The notes below the pieces were generated by a model. The model worked only from the letters and a program-made list of their open reading frames with translations. It had not been told where the DNA came from and did not search any database. DNA of 64,000 nt, taken from the NCBI RefSeq assembly GCF_031157355.1, contig NZ_JAVIFT010000001.1:930001-994000 (forward strand), written 5' to 3'. This DNA is from Hyphomicrobium sp. LHD-15. GTDB lineage: Bacteria; Pseudomonadota; Alphaproteobacteria; Rhizobiales; Hyphomicrobiaceae. Position 1 is the stretch's first letter, and every line of letters starts with the position of its first letter. A program made the position numbers and the translations under genes. Shown in pieces: positions 24,013 to 32,213 of this stretch.

Positions 24013-24972
24013 ATGAGCTTTACTCTCTATCCGACCCGCAAGCAGCGCCTGCAGCGGTCGTACCTCGCGGTTCCGGGCTCCAACCCGACGATGATCGACC
24101 GCGCCATCAAGAGCGCCGCCGACTACGTGTTCCTTGATTGCGAAGACGCCGTTGCTCCGCCGGAGAAAGAGCAGGCCCGCAAGAACATCATCCAGGCGCT
24201 GAACGATCTCGACTGGAAGGGCGCAGGCAAGAGCGTCTCGGTCCGCATCAACGGCCTCGACACGCACTACATGTATCGCGACGTCGTCGACATCGTCGAA
24301 CAGGCAGGCTCAAAGCTCGACACCATCCTGATCCCGAAAGTCGGCGTTCCGGCCGACGTCTATGCGGTCGAGACCATCGTCAGCCAGATCGAAGTCGCCA
24401 AGGGCCTGCCGCATCAGATCGGCACCGAAGCCCTCATCGAGACGCCGCTCGGCATGGCCAACGTCGAAGCCATCGCCTCGGCCAACAGCCGCCTCGAATC
24501 CATGCACTTCGGCGTCGCCGACTACTCGGCCTTCAACAAGGCCCGCACCGTCGTCATCGGCGGCCTCAACCCCGACTATCCGGGCGACCAGTGGCACTTC
24601 CCGCTGTCGCGCATGACGGTTGCCTGCCGCGCGTTCGGCCTGCGTCCGATCGACGGCCCGTTCGGCGGCATCGACGATCCCGAGGGCTACAAGGCCGCTG
24701 CCCGCCGCGGCGCCGCGCTCGGCATGGAAGGCAAGTGGGCGATTCATCCTTCGCAGATCGAGCTCGCCAACGAAGTCTACTCGCCGACGGCGAAGGAAGT
24801 TGAGCGCGCCGAGCGCATCCTCGTCGCACTGAAGGAAGCCGAGGCACAGGGCAAGGGTGCTGCTTCCCTCGACGGCAAGATGATCGACGCGGCTTCCGAG
24901 AAGATGGCAAAGAACCTTCTCGTTACCGCAGCCGCGATCAAGGCCGCTGAAGCTGCCCGGGCAAAACAATAA
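24013..24972 (+). CDS. mclA: Malyl-CoA lyase (HpcH/HpaI-CitE family)
   Basis: This encodes 319 residues. It cleaves malyl-CoA to glyoxylate and acetyl-CoA, the closing step of the serine cycle. Family features are RSYLAVPGSNPTMIDRA, the metal-binding VFLDCEDAVAPPEKEQARKN (Glu/Asp), SVRINGLDTHYMYRDVV, LIPKVGVPADVYAVE, FGVADYSAFN and EGKWAIHPSQIELAN. These closely follow methylotroph malyl-CoA lyases. mtkA, which encodes a subunit of the enzyme that makes its substrate, starts 45 bases downstream, so the two are likely co-transcribed. Confidence 0.96.
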   Translation: MSFTLYPTRKQRLQRSYLAVPGSNPTMIDRAIKSAADYVFLDCEDAVAPPEKEQARKNIIQALNDLDWKGAGKSVSVRINGLDTHYMYRDVVDIVEQAGSKLDTILIPKVGVPADVYAVETIVSQIEVAKGLPHQIGTEALIETPLGMANVEAIASANSRLESMHFGVADYSAFNKARTVVIGGLNPDYPGDQWHFPLSRMTVACRAFGLRPIDGPFGGIDDPEGYKAAARRGAALGMEGKWAIHPSQIELANEVYSPTAKEVERAERILVALKEAEAQGKGAASLDGKMIDAASEKMAKNLLVTAAAIKAAEAARAKQ

Positions 24973-25017
24973 AAAGCAGCGCTCGAGGAAACCTCACCAC
25001 CCCCCAAGGAGGTCCAA

Positions 25018-26187
25018 ATGGACATTCACGAGTATCAAGCCAAGGAGCTTCTCGCGAAGTTCAACGTGCCCGTCCCGCGCGGCGGGCTCGCCTACAGCCC
25101 CGAGCAAGCCGTTTACCGCTCGACCGAGATCGGTGGATCTCGGTGGGTGGTGAAGGCCCAGATCCACTCGGGCGCTCGCGGCAAGGCCGGCGGCATCAAG
25201 GTGTGCAATACGGACAACGAGATCGAGGCCGCCGCTGAAGGCTTGCTCGGCAAAAAGCTGGTCACCATCCAGACCGGCCCTGCCGGCAAGCTCGTTTCTC
25301 GTCTCTACATCGAGGAAGCCACCGACATCGACAAGGAGATCTACCTCTCCTTCGTGATGGACCGCGCGGCGGAGAAGATCGTCGTCGTGTCGTCGGCTGC
25401 CGGCGGCATGGACATCGAGGAAATCTCGCACAGCCAGCCCGACACCATCATCAAGGTGGCGGTCGACCCGGCGGTCGGCATGCAGGGCTTCCAGGCCCGC
25501 GAGGTCGCCTTCGGTCTCGGCGCTGATCCCGAGATCATCAGCAAGCTCGAGCGCGTCATCCTCGGTTGCTACCGAGCATTCCGCGATCTCGACGCTTCGA
25601 TGCTCGAGATCAACCCCCTGGTGATCACCAAGCAGAAGTCCGTCGTCGCGCTCGACGCGAAGATGAGCTTCGACGAGAACGCGCTGTTCCGCCGTCCGCA
25701 GATCGCGGAACTGCGCGACAAGAGCCAGGAAGACCCGCGCGAGACCTACGCTAACGACCGCGGCCTCTCCTACGTCGGCCTCGACGGCGACATCGGCTGC
25801 ATCGTGAACGGCGCGGGCCTCGCGATGGCCACGCTCGACATGATCAAGCTTGCGGGCGGCGAGCCTGCAAACTTCCTCGACATCGGCGGTGGCGCCTCTC
25901 CGGAGCGCGTGACGAAGTCGTTCAAGGCCGTGCTTCGCGACAAGAACGTGAAGGCGATCCTCGTCAACGTGTTCGCCGGCATCAATCGCTGCGACTGGGT
26001 GGCGAAGGGTGTCGTCGACGCGATCCGCGAGCTCGAGATCAAGGTGCCGATCGTCGTCCGTCTCGCAGGGACGAACGTCGAGGAAGGCCGCAAGATCATC
26101 GATCAGAGCGGTCTCACCATGATCAGCGCGGAGACGCTTGCAGATGCCGCAAACAAGGCTGTCTCGGCAGCCAAGCAAGCCGCGTAG
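25018..26187 (+). CDS. mtkA: Malate--CoA ligase (malate thiokinase) beta subunit
   Basis: This encodes 389 residues. It is a SucC-like ATP-grasp subunit: [27 protein letters not shown] at the N-terminus, [18 protein letters not shown] in the nucleotide-binding part, [11 protein letters not shown], and the C-terminal CoA-ligase segment with [30 protein letters not shown] and [17 protein letters not shown]. With MtkB it makes malyl-CoA from malate, CoA and ATP. The context between mclA and mtkB/ppc favours malate over succinate as substrate. GGAGG upstream supports the start. Confidence 0.95.
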   Translation: MDIHEYQAKELLAKFNVPVPRGGLAYSPEQAVYRSTEIGGSRWVVKAQIHSGARGKAGGIKVCNTDNEIEAAAEGLLGKKLVTIQTGPAGKLVSRLYIEEATDIDKEIYLSFVMDRAAEKIVVVSSAAGGMDIEEISHSQPDTIIKVAVDPAVGMQGFQAREVAFGLGADPEIISKLERVILGCYRAFRDLDASMLEINPLVITKQKSVVALDAKMSFDENALFRRPQIAELRDKSQEDPRETYANDRGLSYVGLDGDIGCIVNGAGLAMATLDMIKLAGGEPANFLDIGGGASPERVTKSFKAVLRDKNVKAILVNVFAGINRCDWVAKGVVDAIRELEIKVPIVVRLAGTNVEEGRKIIDQSGLTMISAETLADAANKAVSAAKQAA

Positions 26188-26199
26188 GGAGAAACGAGA

Positions 26200-27096
26200 A
26201 TGGCCATCTTCATCAACGAAAATACGCCGATCCTCGTACAGGGCTTTACCGGCCGCATCGGCACGTTCCACGCCCAGGAAATGATCGACTACGGCACCAA
26301 CGTGGTCGGCGGCGTCACCCCCGGCAAGGGCGGCTCGACGCATCTCGGCCGGCCCGTCTTCAACACCATGAAGGGCGCAGTCGACGAGACCAAGGCGGAA
26401 GCCTCGATCGTGTTCGTGCCGCCGCCGTTCGCGGCGGACGCGATCATGGAAGCGGCGGATGCGGGCATCAAATACTGCGTCTGCATCACCGACGGCATCC
26501 CGACGCAGGACATGATCCGCGTGAAGCGGTACATGCGCCGCTACAAGAAAGAGAACCGCATGGTTCTCACCGGGCCGAACTGCGCCGGCACGATCTCTCC
26601 CGGCAAGGCCATGCTCGGCATCATGCCCGGCCACATCTACATGCCGGGCCGCATCGGCATCGTCGGGCGCTCGGGTACGCTCGGCTACGAGGCCGCCTCG
26701 CAGCTCAAGTCGCTCGGTATCGGCGTCTCGACCTCGGTCGGCATCGGCGGCGATCCGATCAACGGCTCGTCGTTCAAGGACGTGCTCGAGCACTTCGCGG
26801 AAGATCCGGACACGGATGCCGTGATGATGATCGGCGAAATCGGCGGTCCGCAGGAAGCTGAAGCCGGCGAATACATCCGCGACCACTTCAAGAAGCCGGT
26901 CGTTGCCTACATCGCAGGCCTTTCGGCTCCGAAGGGACGGCGCATGGGTCATGCCGGCGCGATCGTCTCGTCGTTCGGTGAATCGGCCTCGGAGAAGGTC
27001 GACATCCTGAAGGGCTGCGGTGTCATCATCGCTCCGACCCCATCGGAAATGGGCGCAACCGTTCAGAAGGCTCTCGCCGCCCGCAAGGCAGCGTAA
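26200..27096 (+). CDS. mtkB: Malate--CoA ligase (malate thiokinase) alpha subunit
   Basis: This encodes 298 residues. It is a SucD-like subunit: NTPILVQGFTGRIGTFHAQEMIDYGTNVVGGV is the CoA-binding Rossmann part, VFVPPPFAADAIMEA follows, GPNCAGTISPGKAMLGIMPGHI is in the middle, and the phospho-histidine is in GRRMGHAGAIVSS at about residue 251. It starts 12 bases after mtkA and must be co-translated with it. Together they activate malate for cleavage by MclA. Confidence 0.95.
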   Translation: MAIFINENTPILVQGFTGRIGTFHAQEMIDYGTNVVGGVTPGKGGSTHLGRPVFNTMKGAVDETKAEASIVFVPPPFAADAIMEAADAGIKYCVCITDGIPTQDMIRVKRYMRRYKKENRMVLTGPNCAGTISPGKAMLGIMPGHIYMPGRIGIVGRSGTLGYEAASQLKSLGIGVSTSVGIGGDPINGSSFKDVLEHFAEDPDTDAVMMIGEIGGPQEAEAGEYIRDHFKKPVVAYIAGLSAPKGRRMGHAGAIVSSFGESASEKVDILKGCGVIIAPTPSEMGATVQKALAARKAA

Positions 27097-27125
27097 GCTT
27101 TCTTCCGGGCTTACTTTCGGACCAG

Positions 27126-27300
27126 CGCTTTTCCGTTCCCGTCGACAGGGGGAAAAGCGAAAATCCGGAAGCACCCCAGGTCAAGCTGGCTCTGCGCCCG
27201 ATGGCAGATCTGGCTTCGACGACCCGGCGGTCGAATAGACCGCCGGGCCCCTCTTTGCGCCTTGGGACTCTCAAAATTGTGGGCCCCGTTCGTTCGGGGC
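27126..27300 (+). promoter_or_regulatory. Hairpin-rich leader between mtkB and ppc (possible attenuator or mRNA-processing region)
   Basis: Three perfect stems follow each other: CGCTTTTCC/GGAAAAGCG (27126-27159), CCCGGCGGTC/GACCGCCGGG with a GAATA loop (27223-27247, followed by CCCCTCTTT), and GCCCCG/CGGGGC (27283-27300). The last ends next to the ppc ribosome binding site GAGGAG. The middle one could terminate or attenuate transcription, separating expression of mtkAB from ppc. Confidence 0.45.
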
Positions 27301-27316
27301 GGTTGAGGAGATGACG

Positions 27317-30169
27317 ATGTCCAACAAGCCGGCTTCCGGCAGTGCCAACCTGGATGAAATGGCCCTTCGCGCCGAACTCAGGGCGCTTCGTTCGCAAATT
27401 CCCGATCAGCCGACGCTCAACCCGGTCCTCAACGTCGCGTTCAATCTCTCCAGGCGGCTGGAATCGGGCGAGATCAGCTTTGAAGCGGTGAAGGAGCTTT
27501 CCACCCGGCTGATGGACAGCGCGTGCATCCATCGCGCACTCGTGCTCAAGGAGCAGATCGGCGTCGAAAGCGAAGCTGCGACGCGCGCCGAATTTTCCGC
27601 TTTCGTTCAGCAGTACGTGTCCGGCCGCGACGACAAGGCATTCCAGTCCTTCAAGGAGCGCTTCTCGCGCGCGCGGAACGGCATCGTGTTCACCGCGCAT
27701 CCGACCTTCGGGCTTTCGGAAGCGCTTTCGGACCGCATGGCCGAAATCGCGGTGTCCGGCACGGCTGAGGGCCAGAAGATCGGCCTGCCGCATCGCCCGG
27801 ATCCCGATCTCAGCCTCGAGTACGAGCACGGCCGCGTCCAGAGCGCGATCAAGAACCTGCGCGACGCCTATTCGGATCTCATGACCGATTTCTTCGAGGC
27901 CGCCCACAAGGCCTTTGGCGACCGCGCGTTCAAGCTCGATCCGCAGCTCGCCACGTTCGCGTCGTGGGTCGGCTACGACCTCGACGGGCGTACTGACATC
28001 AAGTGGACGTTCTCGTTCGTCGTGCGCCTCAAGGAGAAAATGGCGGCGCTGGCCGACATCCGCGAGCGTTACCTGGCGCTGCGGCCGCAGCTCGGCGAGG
28101 GCGCCGAGATAACGCGCCTTTCGCGTCAGGTCACCGGCAAGCTCGACCTCGCGATCTCGGCCGTGGCGGCCCAGATCAAGGCACTGCTATCGGTCGGCAA
28201 GGATGGCGTCACGCTCGCCCAGGCGGCGAACCTCATCACGCAGGGCGACGGCTACAATCTGACCAGCACCAGCTCGATTCTGACGCTGATCGATCAGATC
28301 GTGGAAGCCGCCGAAGGGACCAAGAGCAAGGCCTCTATTGCCGCACTCGCTGCCCTGCTCAGGGCTACGGGCCTCGGCATGTCGCACATCCACGTGCGCG
28401 TTAACGCCGTCCAGATCAACAACGCGTTCCGCGCGTTCGTCCATGAAAGCTGGACACGCGACCTCACCGAGCGGCAGGCGCAGGCGCGCATTGTCGAAAT
28501 GATCAACACGGTGAAGCCGGAAGAGGTGAACTTCGAGACGCTGGATCTCGAGAACGCCACCGCGATCCGCCAGTTCGCGATGGTCGCGCAGATCGCCAAG
28601 CACATCGATGCCGACACGCCGATCCGCTACCTGATCGCGGAGTGCGAAAGCCCGGCGACGATCCTCATTGCCGTCTACTTCGCCAAGCTGTTCGGTGTTT
28701 CCGAGATCGTCGACATCTCGCCGCTGTTCGAGACGCCGGCTGCCCTCGAAACGGGCCCGCGTCTCGTCGAGCGTCTGCTCAGCACGGATGCCTACAGAGA
28801 CTACGTCTCGAAGCGCGGCCGGCTCGCGGTTCAGACCGGCTACTCGGATGCGGGACGCTTCATCGGCCAGATCGCAGCAGGCCTCGCACACGAGCGCCTG
28901 CATCACGGGCTTGCCGAAGTGGTGCGGAAGTCGAAGGTTTCGGGCGTTGAGACCCTCATCTTCTCGACGCACGGCGAGAGCATGGGGCGTGGCGCTCATC
29001 CCGGATCGCTCCGGCGCAGGCTGCGCTACGTGTTTCCGGGTGAATCCCGCTGGCGCTTCTTCCAGTCCGGGCTTCCGGTGAAGCACGAGACCAGCTTCCA
29101 GGGCGGCGACGGCTACCTTTACTTCGCAAACCGGGAATTCGCCCAGCGCGCGCTCGCGACCATCATCATGAGCGGAAAAGATCCGGGCGAAGGCGAAGAT
29201 CCCTTCTATACCGACAAGACGCTGGCGCTCGATTTCCAGATCCGCCTTCGCGACTATCAGCAGGAGCTGTTTGCCCATCCGGGATATCGCGCGCTGCTTG
29301 GCTCGTTCGGTGCGAACCTGCTGTTCAAGACCGGCTCGCGTCCGGTCAAGCGCCAGGGCGACCACCATTCGGACCGCGGCGACCCGGCACGCATGCGCGC
29401 CATTCCGAACAATGCGATCCTGCAGCAGTTCGGTTACGTCGCAAACGTCGTTTCGGGTCTCGGCTCGGCGGTCAGCAACGATCGCGAGCGCTTCGTCGAA
29501 CTCGCGAAGAAGTCGAAGCGGCTCGGCCCGCTCGTCGAAATGATCGCGCGTGCCAAGCAGCTTTCGAGCCTCAACGCCGTCGGCGCGAACGCGATGATCT
29601 TCGATCCGGGCTTCTGGGCGCAGCGAGCGTCGTGGGCGCGCGAGCCGCATCTCGAAGGTGCCTTCAAGTTCCTGGCCGAGCGTCTGCTCGACGACGACCG
29701 GGCGCAAAAGATCATCGGGCTTGCCCACTATCTGCGTCTCGATGCCATCGAGCTGCACGGCATTCTCGAGGAGCTGGGGCTGGAAGGCGGCAAGATCCCC
29801 GACGATCACCGTCTCGAACTTGATCTCCTGCAGGCGATCCGTGGCGCGCTGATCATGCGCATCTTCATCCTGACGGCGCAGCTTCCGCGCTTCACGCCGA
29901 CGAACGAAGTGACCCATGATCAGATCGTCGGGCAGGCGCTTTCGCTCGACATCCCGGAAGTGATCAAGGTCGTGCGACTGGCATTCCCGCGTCGCACCGG
30001 ACATGCTCACGACGATGCCGCCTTCACCGAGAAGGCAACCTACCTTCCGAAGGGCATCGACGACTACGGCCGTATCGAGACCGAGATTCTCGAACCGATG
30101 GAGAAGGCCTACGAACTCGTTCGCGAGATCGGAACCGGCATCTCTCATCACTGGGGCGCGTTCGGTTGA
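27317..30169 (+). CDS. ppc: Phosphoenolpyruvate carboxylase, divergent serine-cycle type
   Basis: This encodes 950 residues from the ATG at 27317; GAGGAG at 27305-27310 is 6 bases away, whereas the ATG at 27311 abuts it. It carboxylates PEP to oxaloacetate, the C3-to-C4 step of the serine cycle. Family landmarks are recognisable but altered. TAHPTF (His128) replaces the usual TAHPTE. GYSDAGRFIG stands where GYSDSxKDAG is expected, and STHGESMGRGA stands at the HGRGGSIGRGG loop. The final residues are GAFG, whereas many PEPCs end in NTG. Length and the position after mclA-mtkAB support the assignment. The divergence may reflect a different regulatory type; activity is inferred. Confidence 0.88.
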   Translation: MSNKPASGSANLDEMALRAELRALRSQIPDQPTLNPVLNVAFNLSRRLESGEISFEAVKELSTRLMDSACIHRALVLKEQIGVESEAATRAEFSAFVQQYVSGRDDKAFQSFKERFSRARNGIVFTAHPTFGLSEALSDRMAEIAVSGTAEGQKIGLPHRPDPDLSLEYEHGRVQSAIKNLRDAYSDLMTDFFEAAHKAFGDRAFKLDPQLATFASWVGYDLDGRTDIKWTFSFVVRLKEKMAALADIRERYLALRPQLGEGAEITRLSRQVTGKLDLAISAVAAQIKALLSVGKDGVTLAQAANLITQGDGYNLTSTSSILTLIDQIVEAAEGTKSKASIAALAALLRATGLGMSHIHVRVNAVQINNAFRAFVHESWTRDLTERQAQARIVEMINTVKPEEVNFETLDLENATAIRQFAMVAQIAKHIDADTPIRYLIAECESPATILIAVYFAKLFGVSEIVDISPLFETPAALETGPRLVERLLSTDAYRDYVSKRGRLAVQTGYSDAGRFIGQIAAGLAHERLHHGLAEVVRKSKVSGVETLIFSTHGESMGRGAHPGSLRRRLRYVFPGESRWRFFQSGLPVKHETSFQGGDGYLYFANREFAQRALATIIMSGKDPGEGEDPFYTDKTLALDFQIRLRDYQQELFAHPGYRALLGSFGANLLFKTGSRPVKRQGDHHSDRGDPARMRAIPNNAILQQFGYVANVVSGLGSAVSNDRERFVELAKKSKRLGPLVEMIARAKQLSSLNAVGANAMIFDPGFWAQRASWAREPHLEGAFKFLAERLLDDDRAQKIIGLAHYLRLDAIELHGILEELGLEGGKIPDDHRLELDLLQAIRGALIMRIFILTAQLPRFTPTNEVTHDQIVGQALSLDIPEVIKVVRLAFPRRTGHAHDDAAFTEKATYLPKGIDDYGRIETEILEPMEKAYELVREIGTGISHHWGAFG

Positions 30170-30183
30170 TCTCGTTGTCTCAT

Positions 30184-30218
30184 CCTCCCCATCGCTTCGG
30201 CGATGGGGAGAGGTTTTC
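30184..30218 (+). terminator. Terminator after ppc
   Basis: CTCCCCATCGC and GCGATGGGGAG form an 11-bp stem closed by a stable TTCG tetraloop, followed by AGGTTTTC. It lies 15 bases after the ppc stop. Confidence 0.75.
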
Positions 30219-30313
30219 TCGCTCCGCTATCCCTCGTTAGGTCCCGCCACCCTGGTCATTGCCGTTCGGCTCTCCTACGTTGAAGCAAACGTAGAAAAGA
30301 GAAAGGGAACGCC

Positions 30314-30670
30314 ATGGCTTACGTCGACGGATTTCTGCTCGTCGTGCCGACCGACAAAATCGAGGACTATCGCAAGATCTCGAAGAAGGCCGGCAAAGTC
30401 TGGCGCGATCACGGCGCGCTCGAATATCGCGAATGCGTCGGCGAACATCTCGACATGCCGTTCGGCCGGCCTTTTCCGAAGCTCCTCAAACTCAAGCCCA
30501 ACGAGACCGCCGTCTTCTCGTGGATCGTCTACAAATCGCGAGCGCAGCGCGACAAAATCAATGCGGCGGTGATGAAGGATCCTCGATTGGCGAACATGGA
30601 TCCGAAGACCATGCCGTTCGACATGAAGAAGATGTCGATGGGCGGCTTTACGGTACTCGTGGACGTCTGA
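30314..30670 (+). CDS. DUF1428 (YbaA-like) family protein
   Basis: This encodes 118 residues. It starts MAYVDGFLLVVPTDKIEDYRKISKKAGKVWRDHGAL, typical of DUF1428, a dimeric alpha-beta-barrel (ferredoxin-like) fold. The conserved VFSWIVYKSRAQRDKIN and MKKMSMGGFTVLVDV segments are present. The role is unknown. It lies after the ppc terminator with its own ribosome binding site (GAAAGGGAA), so it is probably an independent gene. Confidence 0.88.
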   Translation: MAYVDGFLLVVPTDKIEDYRKISKKAGKVWRDHGALEYRECVGEHLDMPFGRPFPKLLKLKPNETAVFSWIVYKSRAQRDKINAAVMKDPRLANMDPKTMPFDMKKMSMGGFTVLVDV

Positions 30671-30676
30671 CGCCGA

Positions 30677-30895
30677 TCAGCGGAGATCCCGGTCCGCGTC
30701 GGCCAGCTCGCGCGCACGTTCCTTGTCCCAGGCGCGGATAACCTTGCGAGTCAGGCGGAAGACGCGCCGGGCGCGGCGGCGATCCTCACGCGAGAGACAG
30801 ACACAGCAGCAACAGAAAAAGGGCTTGCGCGCGATTTTCAGCATCATCTCGCGGTGTTTCCAGGCTTCGTCCTGCGGGATGATGTCGTCGCTCAT
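30677..30895 (-). CDS. Small cysteine-rich basic protein, unknown function
   Basis: This encodes 72 residues. The most visible feature is FFCCCCVCLS, with five Cys within six residues at about 27-32, flanked by highly basic helices (REDRRRARRVFRLTRKVIR). AAAGG lies just upstream of its ATG. It starts 12 bases after the prmB stop on the same strand, so it is probably translated from the prmB transcript. The cysteines could bind a metal or be lipid-modified; I cannot tell which. It is convergent with the DUF1428 gene. Confidence 0.55.
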   Translation of the reverse strand: MSDDIIPQDEAWKHREMMLKIARKPFFCCCCVCLSREDRRRARRVFRLTRKVIRAWDKERARELADADRDLR

Positions 30896-30907
30896 GTTCA
30901 GCCTTTC

Positions 30908-31828
30908 TCAGTCATCGGCTCGCACACCGAGAGCCTCGGCGCCGAGGGCGAATACCTCGCCCTCGCTTTGCTCCGTATCGAGCCAAAGCAACGGCAGATC
31001 GGGGTATTCGGTTTCAAGGGTCTCGCGTCCCATGCCGATTTCAACAACGAGAACGCCCCCCGGCGTCAGATAATCGGCGGCATCCCTCAGTATTCGGCGC
31101 ACCAGATCCATGCCGTCCTCGCCGCCCAGATGAGCCAGCTCCGGCTCGGCCTGGTATTCGGGCGGAAAGGCCGCCACGGCTTCGCTCGTCACGTACGGCG
31201 GGTTCGAAATAATGAGGTCGTATTTGCGGGTTCCGAGCCCGGCCAGAAGATCGGATTTGTGCAGCGTGACGCGGTCGGCGAGCGCATAATCACCGACGTT
31301 GCGCGCCGCCACATCCAGGGCGTCCGGCGAGATATCGACGGCATCGACCGACGCATTCGGAAAAGCGAGCGCCGCCAGGATCGCGAGGCAGCCGGAGCCG
31401 GTGCAGAGGTCCAAGACTTGCTCCACCACTTCCGCGTCAGGGATAACAGCCGAAAGGCCATCGTCCAGCAGCTCGCCGATATAGGAGCGCGGCACGATCA
31501 CACGCTCGTCGACGTAGAATTTGCGGCCGCGAATCCAGGCTGCGTTAACCAGATAAGGCGCGGGCTTGCGCGTGGTAACGCGGGCTTCGATGAGCCCTGC
31601 GATCTCGCTGCGTTCGTCGCGGGTCAGGCGTGCCTCGAGCCACGGCTCGAGCTGGTCGACTGGAAGATGCAGCGCAGACAGGATCAGGAAGGCGGCCTCG
31701 TCGAGCGGTGCATCCGTTCCGTGGCCGAACACCAGATCAGCGGCTGTGAACCTGGTCGTCGCGTAACGGAGCCAATCCCGTACGGTTAAGAGATCGTCGA
31801 TTGCGGAGATATGGGGCAGATGGCTCAT
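30908..31828 (-). CDS. prmB: Ribosomal protein L3 N5-glutamine methyltransferase
   Basis: This encodes 306 residues. It methylates a glutamine of ribosomal protein L3 using SAM. The SAM site is VLDLCTGSGCLAILAALAFPNA and the catalytic NPPY motif is in YDLIISNPPYVTSEA. The EYQAEPELAHLGGEDGMDLVRRIL stretch matches PrmB better than the release-factor enzyme PrmC. An N-terminal helical domain of ~90 residues is present. It is divergent from ftfL and followed by the small Cys-rich gene. Confidence 0.93.
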   Translation of the reverse strand: MSHLPHISAIDDLLTVRDWLRYATTRFTAADLVFGHGTDAPLDEAAFLILSALHLPVDQLEPWLEARLTRDERSEIAGLIEARVTTRKPAPYLVNAAWIRGRKFYVDERVIVPRSYIGELLDDGLSAVIPDAEVVEQVLDLCTGSGCLAILAALAFPNASVDAVDISPDALDVAARNVGDYALADRVTLHKSDLLAGLGTRKYDLIISNPPYVTSEAVAAFPPEYQAEPELAHLGGEDGMDLVRRILRDAADYLTPGGVLVVEIGMGRETLETEYPDLPLLWLDTEQSEGEVFALGAEALGVRADD

Positions 31829-32154
31829 GGCTAGACGGTCGCTCTCGCAGGCTCTTTCTCGTGGGCTCGCTGTCCGTAGCCGATGGGCCGGGCCGTGCCA
31901 ACAGGCTCGATCGGCAGTTGCGGACGCAATCTCATCTCAGAGGGGGCGCTTGGACGAGCCCACTCGTCTCGCTACCCGCTTCCGGTGACGTCCTCGCGAA
32001 GGCGCGAAACGGGCTCGTTTCCGCGAAACGCTTTCACTTCACTCCCGTTCAAATTCCGCACCTGCGAGATGATCGTCGCATCGCGTCATCGTGTCCATAT
32101 CCTTGCGAGCCGCTTGGCGAACTGCGCGCAAAAAGCCAATATCGGAGCTTGCTT

Positions 32155-32177
32155 CGGCCCGCATAAAAAGCGGGCCG
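32155..32177 (+). promoter_or_regulatory. Hairpin in the ftfL 5' leader
   Basis: CGGCCCGC and GCGGGCCG form a perfect 8-bp stem with an ATAAAAA loop, ending 25 bases before the ribosome binding site GGAGGG of ftfL. It could stabilise the mRNA or affect expression. No known riboswitch is recognisable in the 385-base prmB-ftfL gap, and I see nothing else in the gap. Confidence 0.35.
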
Positions 32178-32213
32178 CATTTACACAGAAACGTCCAATT
32201 CGGAGGGACCCCC

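Noticed and set aside
24994-27174. A 726-residue minus-strand frame opposite mtkA and mtkB
   Set aside because: It is antisense to two well-conserved genes and has the His/Asp/Arg-rich composition of a GC-rich shadow frame.
28187-30151. A 654-residue minus-strand frame opposite ppc
   Set aside because: Antisense to ppc and of shadow-type composition.
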